NCBI RefSeq assembly: GCF_004138165.1
Contig: NZ_RYFF01000037.1
Coordinates: 1 to 55,428 of the forward strand
Source of the DNA: Candidatus Chloroploca sp. Khr17
GTDB taxonomy: Bacteria > Chloroflexota > Chloroflexia > Chloroflexales > Chloroflexaceae
DNA: 55,428 bases
Direction: 5' to 3'
The translations under genes were made by a program, and so were the position numbers. Numbering within the stretch: the stretch's first letter is position 1; every line of letters begins with the position of its first letter. Shown here piece after piece: positions 34,536-43,126 of this stretch. Below the pieces are notes generated by a model that was given only the letters and a program-made list of their open reading frames with translations, ran no database searches and was not told where the DNA came from.

Positions 34536-36488
34536 CTACGGCACAAGGATCGTACCAACCACAACCGGCTCGATCCCTGGTGGCAATGCTTGCTCATCAG
34601 AAAAGGCTGCTTCAGGATGCGTTGCATCATACCACGCAATCTGCCATTCGTAGCGCCCAGCGGGGATCTCATCCGGCACCTCAAACGCAAAGCGCTCATA
34701 GATCAGTTGGTCATCAGGCCAGGTTGTGATTGGCTGCAGCACATAGGTCGGTAGATGCACAAACCGTGCATCGCTCGCTACGCCAAGCTGACTGATCGCA
34801 ACCCACGGTGTTGCCGGTGGCGGCCCGTTCAACTCCCAGACAAACGTCGCCTCGAAACGCCGCCCTGCGCGCTGTTCCACCGCAAAGCCACGCAGCGTTG
34901 CCGGGCCAAGATCGAGACTCTTGGCCGCAACCTCCACCGTCGACGTCAGCGTAACCGTATTGCTCAAGACCTGCGCTGCCGGTGCGTCGCGCTGAAAGAG
35001 CAACAGCCCATCGCGGGCAGCGACCAATCCAAACGAGGAATCGTTCAGCAAGGTGCGAATCTCCGCCGCTTCATACGCCACCGTCGGCAAAACACCCTCG
35101 TCGGTCAACGTACGCCAGTCAAAGAGCGCATCCGCCAGCACATACTCCACGTCGGGCAAGAGTGACGGCAAGCGCTCGCCCCCAGGATCATCAGGGTAAC
35201 GCACCAGATAGAGCGTATCACGATTCACCAGGCGCGGCGCAAGAAACATTGAGGCCGCCAGTGGCACCGTATCAGGCACCGCCTCGGCCAGAAAACGATC
35301 CTTCACCTCATCACGCGCTACCTGCCCATACCGCGCATGATCCAACCCCTGCCCCGGCAACGCCAGCCAGAAACGCGGATTCAACGGCTGATCAACCATC
35401 AAAAGGCTAACCACAGCCACAATCACCGTCGTAAAGATCAGATCCGGCTTCCACTGCCGCACACGCTCACCCGGTGCAGCCTCAGCACCCTGCTGGCGCA
35501 ACCGCACCGCCCCATCAATCACCGCCATCACCACAAAAGGCACCACCAGCGCATAATGGTGATAGGCATAGTGATAGACCGTACCAGGGCCACTGCTGAG
35601 CAGCACCGCCAGCGTCAACGGGGCCGCAGGCAACAACCAGCGCCAGCCACGCCACCCTAAAAAGAGCACCGGACCAAAGACCAGCAACGCACTCACCAGG
35701 CGCGGCAGCAACGTCCCCCAGACCTGCGACAGATTGCCGTAATAGTGATTCACATACCCTGACGTGACCGCGAGACCTGTGGCCGAAGACACAAAGAGCC
35801 CCCGCACCCCAAAGAAGACCACACTCCCGTAGAGTGCAGCGGCAAGCATCGTCCCCATCCCAGCGCGGCGACGCTCGGCCCAGAACCAGAGAAACGCCCC
35901 GATCCCAAAGACCGGAGCCGCCACATACACCTTGCTCAACAAGCTCAACGCAATCCAGAGGGCATACCAACGCCAGGCCTGGCGATCGGCAGCATCGAGG
36001 GCAAAGAGCAGCAGCGGCATCGCCAGCGTATCGCCGTGAAAATCAAAGAGCACCGCCGTCAACGCCACCGGATAGAGCAAATAAAGCAGCGCGACACTCC
36101 GAGCAGCGGTTACATCCTCAAGATGGCGCAGCGCCATCCGATAAGCCGGCAGCGCCCCGGCGACCATCAGCAGCGCCTGCCCAATCAACAACGGCTGAGC
36201 ATTGGGCCACAGCGCCAGCAGCGGCACAAAAGCGAGATAGATCACCTCAACATGCCCAGCCAGGCGGCTCACATTGCCCCCCGGCCCCGTCGTCACCAGA
36301 GGTTGCCCACGCAACACCGACAAGATCGCCTGCGTCATATTGCCCAGATCGAACATCCCGGCATTATAGCCCCAATAACGCGCCAGGCTCAGACCCACCA
36401 GAACGGTAGCAACCACCAGCATCGCCACCCAGAGGAACCGATCGCGAGGGAGGGAGGGCGTACGATCCTCTGTAAACGTAGTTTCCAT
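34536..36488 (-). CDS. DUF2079 family membrane protein
   Basis: This protein of 650 residues has about 10 predicted helices in the first two-thirds, and its C-terminal third is soluble. The start region FDLGNMTQAILSVLRG is the DUF2079 hallmark, and FHGDTLAMPLLLFAL fits as well. The fold resembles the integral-membrane glycosyltransferase superfamily of polyprenyl-phosphate users, but no catalytic evidence is available. It is last in a five-gene leftward operon with glycosyltransferases; the gap to the preceding gene is nine bases. Confidence 0.85.
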   Translation of the reverse strand: METTFTEDRTPSLPRDRFLWVAMLVVATVLVGLSLARYWGYNAGMFDLGNMTQAILSVLRGQPLVTTGPGGNVSRLAGHVEVIYLAFVPLLALWPNAQPLLIGQALLMVAGALPAYRMALRHLEDVTAARSVALLYLLYPVALTAVLFDFHGDTLAMPLLLFALDAADRQAWRWYALWIALSLLSKVYVAAPVFGIGAFLWFWAERRRAGMGTMLAAALYGSVVFFGVRGLFVSSATGLAVTSGYVNHYYGNLSQVWGTLLPRLVSALLVFGPVLFLGWRGWRWLLPAAPLTLAVLLSSGPGTVYHYAYHHYALVVPFVVMAVIDGAVRLRQQGAEAAPGERVRQWKPDLIFTTVIVAVVSLLMVDQPLNPRFWLALPGQGLDHARYGQVARDEVKDRFLAEAVPDTVPLAASMFLAPRLVNRDTLYLVRYPDDPGGERLPSLLPDVEYVLADALFDWRTLTDEGVLPTVAYEAAEIRTLLNDSSFGLVAARDGLLLFQRDAPAAQVLSNTVTLTSTVEVAAKSLDLGPATLRGFAVEQRAGRRFEATFVWELNGPPPATPWVAISQLGVASDARFVHLPTYVLQPITTWPDDQLIYERFAFEVPDEIPAGRYEWQIAWYDATHPEAAFSDEQALPPGIEPVVVGTILVP

Positions 36489-36497
36489 AAATTTAAC

Positions 36498-37409
36498 TTA
36501 TACTGGGCGTTGCGCAATGATGCGGATAACCCCACTTGACTTCATGAAAGCAGAAATCAACCCAAAGGGGAGAAAGAACAGAATCGCGAACGGATTTTGA
36601 TAACGAACAAAACGCGCTAGCTTCCCGAAACCCAGTGCTTGCAACCAGAAACGTGTACTCCCGATCCAAATATTAGGCATTGAAATATGCTTAATTGAAC
36701 GCATACGCAATGATGCTAAACGAAACAAAAGTACAAGGGTTTTTTGAGGAAAGAGAGAAAGATGGCGAGGAACATCATATCCATACCAATGAGTCTTAAA
36801 AATACGAACCGTATGCGAGTCAATATTTGGAATCGTAACAATGCAATATCCCCCGGGGCGAAGGATATACTCAACATACTTCAGTAGGGCTAATGGATCA
36901 GCAACATGTTCCAGCACATGTCTCATCACAACAAGATCAACGCTGCCCGGTGGAAGATCAACATCAGCTAATTGGCCGGTACGCACATCCAGATCATAGC
37001 GATCGCGTGCAAGCTGTGCTGCCACACCACTTATCTCAATGCCTATCAGCTGAGGCCGCCCACGACGACGTAATTCGTTGAGAAACTCACCTGTAGCTGA
37101 ACCAAGTTCAAGAATGCGGCTTGCTGGCGTTGTCAGGGCAAGAATTTCGCAAATCTCGGAACGCCAGGCCATACGACGCATCAACATCAAGAGTGACTGG
37201 GGGCGCTGCATATAACTTTCATATGAAGCCGGATAGATCGCCGCTAGTTCTTCATCTGTGGTGGGGCGTGGCGTCAGCGTAACCAGACCACACTCTGGAC
37301 ACTGAAGTAATTTGTAGATTGCGCTATTCGTCAAAATCGTACGATCGTAGCCTATGCCAAGCGTATGAAAGGTTTCATTCCCACAGAGATTGCAACGCTG
37401 CACATGCAC
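36498..37409 (-). CDS. Class I SAM methyltransferase with N-terminal zinc ribbon
   Basis: This protein of 303 residues opens with CNLCGNETF and CPECGLV, a zinc ribbon typical of sugar or glycan methyltransferases of this type. SAM motifs are ILELGSATGEFLNELRRRG and GIEISGVAAQ, then VMRHVLEHVADPLALL and LRPGGYCIVTIPN. AAAGGAG lies six bases before the GTG at 37409, so the earlier ATG, which overlaps the upstream gene, is rejected. It sits between the flippase-like and DUF2079 genes and likely modifies a surface sugar. Confidence 0.87.
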   Translation of the reverse strand: MHVQRCNLCGNETFHTLGIGYDRTILTNSAIYKLLQCPECGLVTLTPRPTTDEELAAIYPASYESYMQRPQSLLMLMRRMAWRSEICEILALTTPASRILELGSATGEFLNELRRRGRPQLIGIEISGVAAQLARDRYDLDVRTGQLADVDLPPGSVDLVVMRHVLEHVADPLALLKYVEYILRPGGYCIVTIPNIDSHTVRIFKTHWYGYDVPRHLSLFPQKTLVLLFRLASLRMRSIKHISMPNIWIGSTRFWLQALGFGKLARFVRYQNPFAILFFLPFGLISAFMKSSGVIRIIAQRPV

Positions 37410-37431
37410 AACGCGCTCCTTTAACCTGGTG

Positions 37432-38397
37432 TCACAGACCTTGCTTAAACACGGTGTCGGGAATCGATTGACGACGACGCCCAACCGCAAAGACTAATCC
37501 ACCAATTAAACCCGTGCCATTACTTAAAATATGCATAAAGAGCGATAGCGCAAGAGCCTCGGACGGACTCACTCCAGCAAAACCTAGCAGCAAAACAAAG
37601 GCATTATCCTGTAGACCCAACCCATTAATTGCGATTGGGAGGACAGTAATTGCTTGACTGAAGGGGATCATGGCAAAATAGACGACAGGACTTGCTATGA
37701 TCCCAAAAGCTCTACCCGCAAAATAGACTGCCAAGCAGATCGATAATTGCCGTAATGCCGAAACAAGAGCACTGCCAAACAGGATCGCGGGACGCCTCCG
37801 CAAGGCCATGAGACTCATATGTGCTTTCACAAGTGAAGCACCTAGCCGCTGCCACATCCGCCTGGGGAGCATATGTTCAATGACTTTTAACAATGCAGTG
37901 TTAAAAAGAAGACCAACTGCACCTACAAAGAGACCCATGATCACGACCAGTGCCATGATCAGCGTCGTGTTGATCCAGACTTCAGGCAGAAAAAGCAATG
38001 CCACGAGTCCAACCGCAATTGTAACACCCATTCCAATAATGCGATCCATCAGCACTGACGACACGGCAGCCTCACGTTGCTCAGTGTCTGGAGCAATCAG
38101 CGCCATCTTTACGAGATCGCCCCCAATTGATGAAGGCAAAAACATGCTAAAAAAGGTGCCGATCAATAAAATACGTAGTAAATTCAAGAATGGTTGCCGA
38201 ACTCCCATTCCATACAACAATAACTGCCAGCGTAATGTACCCAAAAAGAGCGCAAAAAGATTTGCCAGGATGCCTGCGATGAGCCACCAGGGATTAGCCC
38301 CGCTCACGATCGCTCCCACGCTGGTGAGTTCTACCTGCGTCAGTAACCATCCAACTAGAAACAGGGTTAGCACGATGCGCAAGACAGTCTTGCCCAT
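37432..38397 (-). CDS. LPG-synthase-TM / AglD-type membrane protein
   Basis: This multi-pass protein of 321 residues belongs to the lysylphosphatidylglycerol-synthase TM (UPF0104, AglD/YbhN) family. The signature is FFSMFLPSSIGGDLVKM, followed by INGLGLQDNAFVLLLG. Relatives are linked with lipid-linked sugar flipping or glycolipid assembly. It overlaps the upstream glycosyltransferase by ATGA. GGAGG precedes the ATG. Confidence 0.88.
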   Translation of the reverse strand: MGKTVLRIVLTLFLVGWLLTQVELTSVGAIVSGANPWWLIAGILANLFALFLGTLRWQLLLYGMGVRQPFLNLLRILLIGTFFSMFLPSSIGGDLVKMALIAPDTEQREAAVSSVLMDRIIGMGVTIAVGLVALLFLPEVWINTTLIMALVVIMGLFVGAVGLLFNTALLKVIEHMLPRRMWQRLGASLVKAHMSLMALRRRPAILFGSALVSALRQLSICLAVYFAGRAFGIIASPVVYFAMIPFSQAITVLPIAINGLGLQDNAFVLLLGFAGVSPSEALALSLFMHILSNGTGLIGGLVFAVGRRRQSIPDTVFKQGL

Positions 38398-39650
38398 CAG
38401 TTGTCCCTCCCAGAGGAGCTATCACGAGTAGCCGAATGATCAGACGGTGAAGAAATGGCGATACCTCGTCGGGCGAGCACGGTATCATACACTGCATTGA
38501 TCTGCACCCCTATCGCATGCCAGCTATATAGATCTTCGCAGCGCCTGCGCAGTTCCTGCCCTCGACGCTCACGCTCGACCGGATCACGCAATAAGGCGAT
38601 GATCCGCTCAGCCAGTGCAACCCTATCGCCAACCGGAGCATAACATCCGGTCTCGGCAAGCGTAGCTACATTGCCTGGTAAATCAAACGCAACGGTCGGT
38701 AACCTGCAAGCCATATAGTTGAGGAGTTTGCCATTTCCTTCCAGGCTGGTCAATTTGGCCGATACAGCGACATCACCTAGCGCGAGATACCGGGCAGCTT
38801 GCTGATACGCAATACGCCCTGGCAATGTTACGTGATCAGCAATGCCCAGCGCATGAGCTTGTGCATTGTATTGCTCTTCGTCGGGATAGCCCATAAGCAG
38901 AAAGTGTGTATTAGGGCAGGACGCCAGAATGCGGGGTATTGCGTCTAACAAAAGATCAATCCCTTGATAGGCGCTTAGGACGCCCAGATACACAACAACC
39001 TGACGCTCACGCGGTAAGCCGAGTTCATCATAGAGATCTTGCAGTTCCTCTTTTGCGTAGGGGCGAAAGCGCTCTAGATCAACACCATAATCTACCTCAA
39101 AAACACGATCAGGTGGGAAATCAAAACGCCCCTGCAACGACTCACGAATGTAAGACCACATAAGCATTGCATCAACATGGCGTATGATCGTCCGCTCAGT
39201 GAGTTCAGCCAGACGATAGAGCCTTCCCCCCTCCCGAATGAAGTTGTGGTTGACCATCTCTCCAGCCATGCTTCCCTGCAAATCAAGCACAAGTGGCACG
39301 TTCAGCAAACGCGCCACAGGAAGAGCAATCGCAGCTCCTTCATGCAAATGCGCATGCAAAAGATGCGGTTGATAGTGCCGGGCAACTTGCAAGGTGCGCC
39401 CGAGGAGCAGCAGATCCAGATACAGTTTATGCCAGGAAGGGCCGGCTGAGCGCTTGTGATACCAGGGGATCTGAGGGATGCGATAGATTGGAATATGACC
39501 GGGATCATTGCCAAGGTGATAGGTCACAATCGCAACATGGTTCCCTTGAAGTTGTTGTGACCGTGCTACTTCATAGATTTGCACATGACAACCACGATCC
39601 GAAAAATATGGTGTCGGTGCAATCATTAACACACGCTTGGCGCTCGTCAT
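38397..39650 (-). CDS. Glycosyltransferase family 4 (GT-B fold)
   Basis: This enzyme of 417 residues has an N-terminal Rossmann domain (VLMIAPTPYFSDRGCHVQIYE) and a C-terminal donor domain with VVVYLGVLSAYQGIDLL, LLMGYPDEE and KLTSLEGNGKLLNYMACRLP, where the late Glu is the typical EX7E-like donor site. The sugar donor is not deducible. It starts four bases after the GT2 stop, and a longer start at 39665 would overlap that gene. Confidence 0.9.
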   Translation of the reverse strand: MTSAKRVLMIAPTPYFSDRGCHVQIYEVARSQQLQGNHVAIVTYHLGNDPGHIPIYRIPQIPWYHKRSAGPSWHKLYLDLLLLGRTLQVARHYQPHLLHAHLHEGAAIALPVARLLNVPLVLDLQGSMAGEMVNHNFIREGGRLYRLAELTERTIIRHVDAMLMWSYIRESLQGRFDFPPDRVFEVDYGVDLERFRPYAKEELQDLYDELGLPRERQVVVYLGVLSAYQGIDLLLDAIPRILASCPNTHFLLMGYPDEEQYNAQAHALGIADHVTLPGRIAYQQAARYLALGDVAVSAKLTSLEGNGKLLNYMACRLPTVAFDLPGNVATLAETGCYAPVGDRVALAERIIALLRDPVERERRGQELRRRCEDLYSWHAIGVQINAVYDTVLARRGIAISSPSDHSATRDSSSGRDN

Positions 39651-39654
39651 CCCC

Positions 39655-40620
39655 TCACTCCCCATTCAGTTCCTCGCGTACCGCATAAATGGGCCGGTTG
39701 CTCCCTTCGTAATAGACCCGCGTGATCAACTCCCCTAGCAAGCCCATGCCAACCAGTTGCACTCCCAGCACCACCAGCAGCACCGCGAGCAATAAGAGCG
39801 GGCGATCACTCAATGGGCTGCCCAAAAAGAGCCGGATGTACCCCAGATAGGCCAGCAAGATGCTACCCACTGTCCCCAGGACAAGCCCGACGCTCCCAAA
39901 GACTTGCATTGGTCGCGTTGAGTACGAGAGCAAAAACCGTACGGTGATCAGGTCGAGCAATACTCTCGTCGTTCGGCTAATCCCGTATTTTGAAGTACCG
40001 TAACGCCGTGGGGCGTGATTGACCGGCATTTCGGCGACCGCAACACCCTGCCACGAGGCAATCGCCGGAATAAAACGATGCAGTTCTCCGTATAACGAGA
40101 TGTGCTTGACAATGTCGGTACGGTAGACTTTCAACGAGCAGCCATAGTCATGCAACGTCACCCCTGTCGCCCACGAAATCATGCGGTTGGCAACGATCGA
40201 AGGCAGCCGTCGGTTCAGAAAGGGATCCTGCCGGTGTGCTCGCCATCCGCTGACCACATCAAATCCCTCGGCGGCTTTGTTTAGCAACATCGCAATATCA
40301 TCCGGGTCGTTCTGGAGATCAGCATCAATGGTAACGAGCCATTCGCCCCGCGCCCGGTCAAAGCCCGCCGCAAACGCTGCCGTCTGCCCAAAGTTGCGCC
40401 GAAAACGTACCACTCGCACTCGTGCATCCCGCTCAGCCAGTTCATGCAGTAACGCAAAACTACCATCCCGTGAACCGTCATCAACACAGATGATCTCATA
40501 CGGCTTGTCGATCTGCGCTAGCGCCGCCGTGAGATGCGTGTAGAGATGCGGGATGCTCTCTTCTTCGTTGTAGATCGGTACTACCACCGAAAGCCAGGGC
40601 GCAACCTGTGTGCTCGCCAT
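39655..40620 (-). CDS. GT2 glycosyltransferase, polyprenyl-phosphate sugar type
   Basis: This protein of 321 residues has a GT-A domain (SVVVPIYNEEESIPHL, ICVDDGSRDGS, TIDADLQNDPDDI) and two C-terminal helices (VFGSVGLVLGTVGSILLAYL, LLLLAVLLVVLGVQLVGMGLLG). This layout suits DPM1/ArnC/GtrB enzymes, which load sugar onto a lipid carrier. GAGGAGG precedes the ATG at 40620. First gene of the five-gene operon. Confidence 0.92.
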   Translation of the reverse strand: MASTQVAPWLSVVVPIYNEEESIPHLYTHLTAALAQIDKPYEIICVDDGSRDGSFALLHELAERDARVRVVRFRRNFGQTAAFAAGFDRARGEWLVTIDADLQNDPDDIAMLLNKAAEGFDVVSGWRAHRQDPFLNRRLPSIVANRMISWATGVTLHDYGCSLKVYRTDIVKHISLYGELHRFIPAIASWQGVAVAEMPVNHAPRRYGTSKYGISRTTRVLLDLITVRFLLSYSTRPMQVFGSVGLVLGTVGSILLAYLGYIRLFLGSPLSDRPLLLLAVLLVVLGVQLVGMGLLGELITRVYYEGSNRPIYAVREELNGE

Positions 40621-40706
40621 CGCCTCCTCAATCACCGGATCTTATGTCTCTTCTACCACCCCTATTGTAGCGTATCAACCATACCATACAGGCAAGGCCT
40701 TAAACC

Positions 40707-40767
40707 CTGGGGCGTCGCGGGCCAACCATGCCAGCTTTGCTGGCATGGTTGGCCCGCGACGCCCCAG
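40707..40767. repeat. Perfect 61-bp palindrome between divergent genes
   Basis: Exact 29-base arms meet at GCCAGC-TTT-GCTGGC. It lies between the divergent GT2 and AEC transporter genes, so neither gene needs it as a terminator. Confidence 0.85.
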
Positions 40768-40804
40768 AAGAAAAATCCCTGATGCACTGCGGCATGAAGT
40801 GGTG

Positions 40805-40810
40805 TATACT
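40805..40810 (+). promoter_or_regulatory. Possible -10 box of the AEC transporter leader
   Basis: TATACT preceded by GTGG lies 117 bases before the transporter start. No good -35 element is visible. Transcription from here would include the structured leader. Confidence 0.35.
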
Positions 40811-40827
40811 AGACCTACATAGATCAG

Positions 40828-40910
40828 AGGTCGGTCGCCCAACATTACTGCCCTAGCTGCATCCGACCTTTCCCCCCTCTTCACGGTTGTCCCGCTGGAC
40901 AACCGTTTTT
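40828..40910 (+). promoter_or_regulatory. Structured leader with terminator-like hairpin
   Basis: A stem AGGTCGG (40828-40834) with CCGACCT (40863-40869) is followed by the hairpin ACGGTTGTCC-CGCT-GGACAACCGT and a run of T (40883-40910). The gene start is 17 bases further on. A terminator just before a gene suggests attenuation or a small-molecule leader. I cannot match it to a known riboswitch. Confidence 0.5.
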
Positions 40911-40926
40911 GGTATGGAGAAGACCC

Positions 40927-41862
40927 GTGGTTCGTGTGCTGTTTGAGGTGCTGCTGCCGGTCGCGCTGGTGGCCATCGTCGGGATGTTGTTGCGACGGCA
41001 AATGCCCCTTGACCAGGTAACGCTCAATCGGGTGGTGATCTATGGGATGAGCCCAGCCCTGATCTTTACGTCGCTGGTACGTGCTGATCTCAGTGGCAGT
41101 GGCGCAGTGGGGATGGTTACGCTGGCCGTTGGGACGGTTGTGGTGATGGGGGCGTTGACCCTCGCCGTGGCCTTGCCCTTTGGCGTCCGTGGCCGTGATT
41201 TGAGTGGCCTGTTGCTCGTGACCCTCTTTATGAACTCGGGCAACTACGGCTTGCCGGCGTCACGTTTTGCCTTTGGCGAGGCTGGGTTTACCCTGGCGAT
41301 CTTCTATTTCATTGTGCAGTCTGTGCTCTCACAAACGCTCGGGGTCGCCGTGGCCGCCGCCGGCTCTGCGCAGGCCGGGCCCGGTCTGCTCCGTGAGGTG
41401 ACCACGCGGGTGTTGCGTATGCCTCAGATTTATGCAACCGTGGCCGCCTTTGCCGTACGCGCAACCGGCTTTGACCCGGTGCTTGCCCAGGGGCTCTTCG
41501 CCGGTCTGTTTCGCGGTCTCGCCCTGCTCGGCGATGCCACGCTGCCCATGATGCTCGTGGTGCTCGGTACCCAACTCGCCGGTGGCCTGCATATCCAGGA
41601 ACCTGGCCTGGTCACTATCGCCACGATCCTGCGCTTGCTTGTCTCGCCCCTTGCCGCCTATGGCCTCGGCCTCGCCCTCGGTCTCGCCCCGCTGAACCTC
41701 GCGGTGGGCGTGATGCTCGCCGGTATGCCAGCCGCAGTCAATACAACCATTCTCGCCCTCGAGTTCGACAGCCGCCCCAGCCTCGTGGTCAGCACGGTGA
41801 TCGTCTCTTCAGTGCTGAGTGTGTTGACATTGTCAGTCTTGTTGACCTTGATCGGCGTATAG
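40927..41862 (+). CDS. AEC-family (auxin efflux carrier-like) transporter
   Basis: This protein of 311 residues has about ten helices: VRVLFEVLLPVALVAIVGML, then ALIFTSLVRADLS, LFMNSGNYGLPASRFAFG and ILRLLVSPLAAYGLGLALG. The NSGNYGLP block is typical of AEC permeases, which move organic acids or other metabolites. The GTG at 40927 has GGAGAAG seven bases upstream; TTG at 40909 is less likely. It follows the structured leader. Substrate unknown. Confidence 0.88.
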   Translation: MVRVLFEVLLPVALVAIVGMLLRRQMPLDQVTLNRVVIYGMSPALIFTSLVRADLSGSGAVGMVTLAVGTVVVMGALTLAVALPFGVRGRDLSGLLLVTLFMNSGNYGLPASRFAFGEAGFTLAIFYFIVQSVLSQTLGVAVAAAGSAQAGPGLLREVTTRVLRMPQIYATVAAFAVRATGFDPVLAQGLFAGLFRGLALLGDATLPMMLVVLGTQLAGGLHIQEPGLVTIATILRLLVSPLAAYGLGLALGLAPLNLAVGVMLAGMPAAVNTTILALEFDSRPSLVVSTVIVSSVLSVLTLSVLLTLIGV

Positions 41863-42015
41863 CGGCGCAAGCCTCATGCCCACACATAGCGCTCCAGCCC
41901 CAATACTTTGCAAAGAAGCTCACGCAAAGCCCCGAAGGGTTCGCTCACCTACGCGAAAACCTTTGCGCCTTTGCGTCAAACCAACCGCCTTCTTTGCAAG
42001 GTGGTGGCGCTAGGC

Positions 42016-42054
42016 CTGCCAACAAAAGCTCGTTTCGCGAGCCTTTGTTGGCAG
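42016..42054. terminator. Hairpin between convergent AEC and DM13 genes
   Basis: Arms of 17 bases with one mismatch (CTGCCAACAAA...CTCG) surround a short loop. Upstream, 41900-42000 also holds inverted TTTGCAAAGAAG / CTTCTTTGCAA words and GCCTTTGCGTC repeats. It ends seven bases before the opposing stop. Confidence 0.6.
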
Positions 42055-42061
42055 AACAACC

Positions 42062-42778
42062 TTATGTCAATTCAGCCGTGCTGAAAACCGTGCTGAAGGC
42101 ACGACAGTAGATGACGACCGACATAAAGCCGTCAAGCTCCAGATCGGCAGGGATCGCGTAGTTCTGATTGCCTTCGTTGGCCGTCAGGCGCTCAAACTCA
42201 ATATAACCAGGCCCGGTATCATGCAGTTCCGCACTGCTACGTGGCATAGGGTGACCGGCAATGCCAATGCGCAGATCCGGGCCGTTCTGCGCTTTGAAGT
42301 TTTCGAGCCGTAAAATACGACTACCATCGGGCAGTTGGTAGATGGTTGCCACACCCTCTGCCCAGTGCAGCCGGTCAATAAAGGTAAACGTGCCACTCGC
42401 TAGGGCAATTGGCTCAGTTGGCTCAACAGGACCCGTTGGTTCCACTTCTGGCGTAGGTTCAAGAGCAACCGTTGGTTCCACTTCTGGCGTAGGCTCCTCA
42501 GCCGCCCCCGGCGTAGGCTCCTCAGGAATCGCCGTCAGTGCGAGAGGGCTGGCACCATCAGGCGTAGCCGTTGCGAATGGCACTGCCACAACCTCAGGCG
42601 CTGCTGTTGGATCCGGGATGGCTGAGGCATCAACTACAGGAAAGGCTTCATCCACCCGCGTGCTGAAAAAAAGCGGACTGATCGCCCACCAGGCAAAGAC
42701 TCCTCCGAGCAACAAAGCTGATAGGCCAAGCCATACGACGAGTGTTGGTACACGACGCTTTGTATGTGGATGTGACAT
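42062..42778 (-). CDS. Membrane-anchored DM13-domain protein
   Basis: This protein of about 238 residues has one N-terminal helix (TLVVWLGLSALLLGGVFAWW). A Pro/Thr/Glu linker follows with three EEPTP/EVEPT-type repeats. The C-terminal DM13 domain has SGTFTFIDRLHWAEGVATIY, FKAQNGPDLRIGIAG and the conserved Cys of VVIYCRAFSTVFSTAEL. DM13 is thought to take part in redox or electron transfer through that Cys. The second ATG (42778) has a better spaced AAAGG. Confidence 0.85.
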   Translation of the reverse strand: MSHPHTKRRVPTLVVWLGLSALLLGGVFAWWAISPLFFSTRVDEAFPVVDASAIPDPTAAPEVVAVPFATATPDGASPLALTAIPEEPTPGAAEEPTPEVEPTVALEPTPEVEPTGPVEPTEPIALASGTFTFIDRLHWAEGVATIYQLPDGSRILRLENFKAQNGPDLRIGIAGHPMPRSSAELHDTGPGYIEFERLTANEGNQNYAIPADLELDGFMSVVIYCRAFSTVFSTAELT

Positions 42779-42838
42779 AGACATGTTCCTTTCGCTGAAT
42801 TCCTGAGGGATATAATACCCCTAGACGGGTTGTGCCTG

Positions 42839-42991
42839 AGGAGTGCTGGCTTTAGCCGGCTAATGGTCTTCTCGTACATAATCCGCTCTCGCCCACGAAG
42901 GTGGGCTTCGCTTCCCATAGCCGAGAGCTTCAGCCCGAAGGACTCAGATGCATACCGGATTCATTTCTGAAAGACCATAAGTCGGCACTCC
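42839..42991. repeat. Long imperfect inverted repeat
   Basis: The ends AGGAGTGC (42839) and GCACTCCT (42991) and then ATGGTCTT and AAGACCAT are inverted. An inner GCCCAC-GAAG-GTGGGC hairpin lies between. The outer words resemble parts of the nested palindrome at 6656 and the hairpin at 9197. The remaining 130 bases up to the amidohydrolase hold no gene. Confidence 0.55.
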
Positions 42992-43126
42992 TGGTTACAA
43001 CCCAGATAGGAGTACTATAGCGTACAATAGCTTCAAAGTGAGAACTGTGAGCTATCATACATAACACCAGATCCATCGTCAGGATCGAGGCACGCGTTAC
43101 TCTACCCGTACATTGATAGGAGCTTT

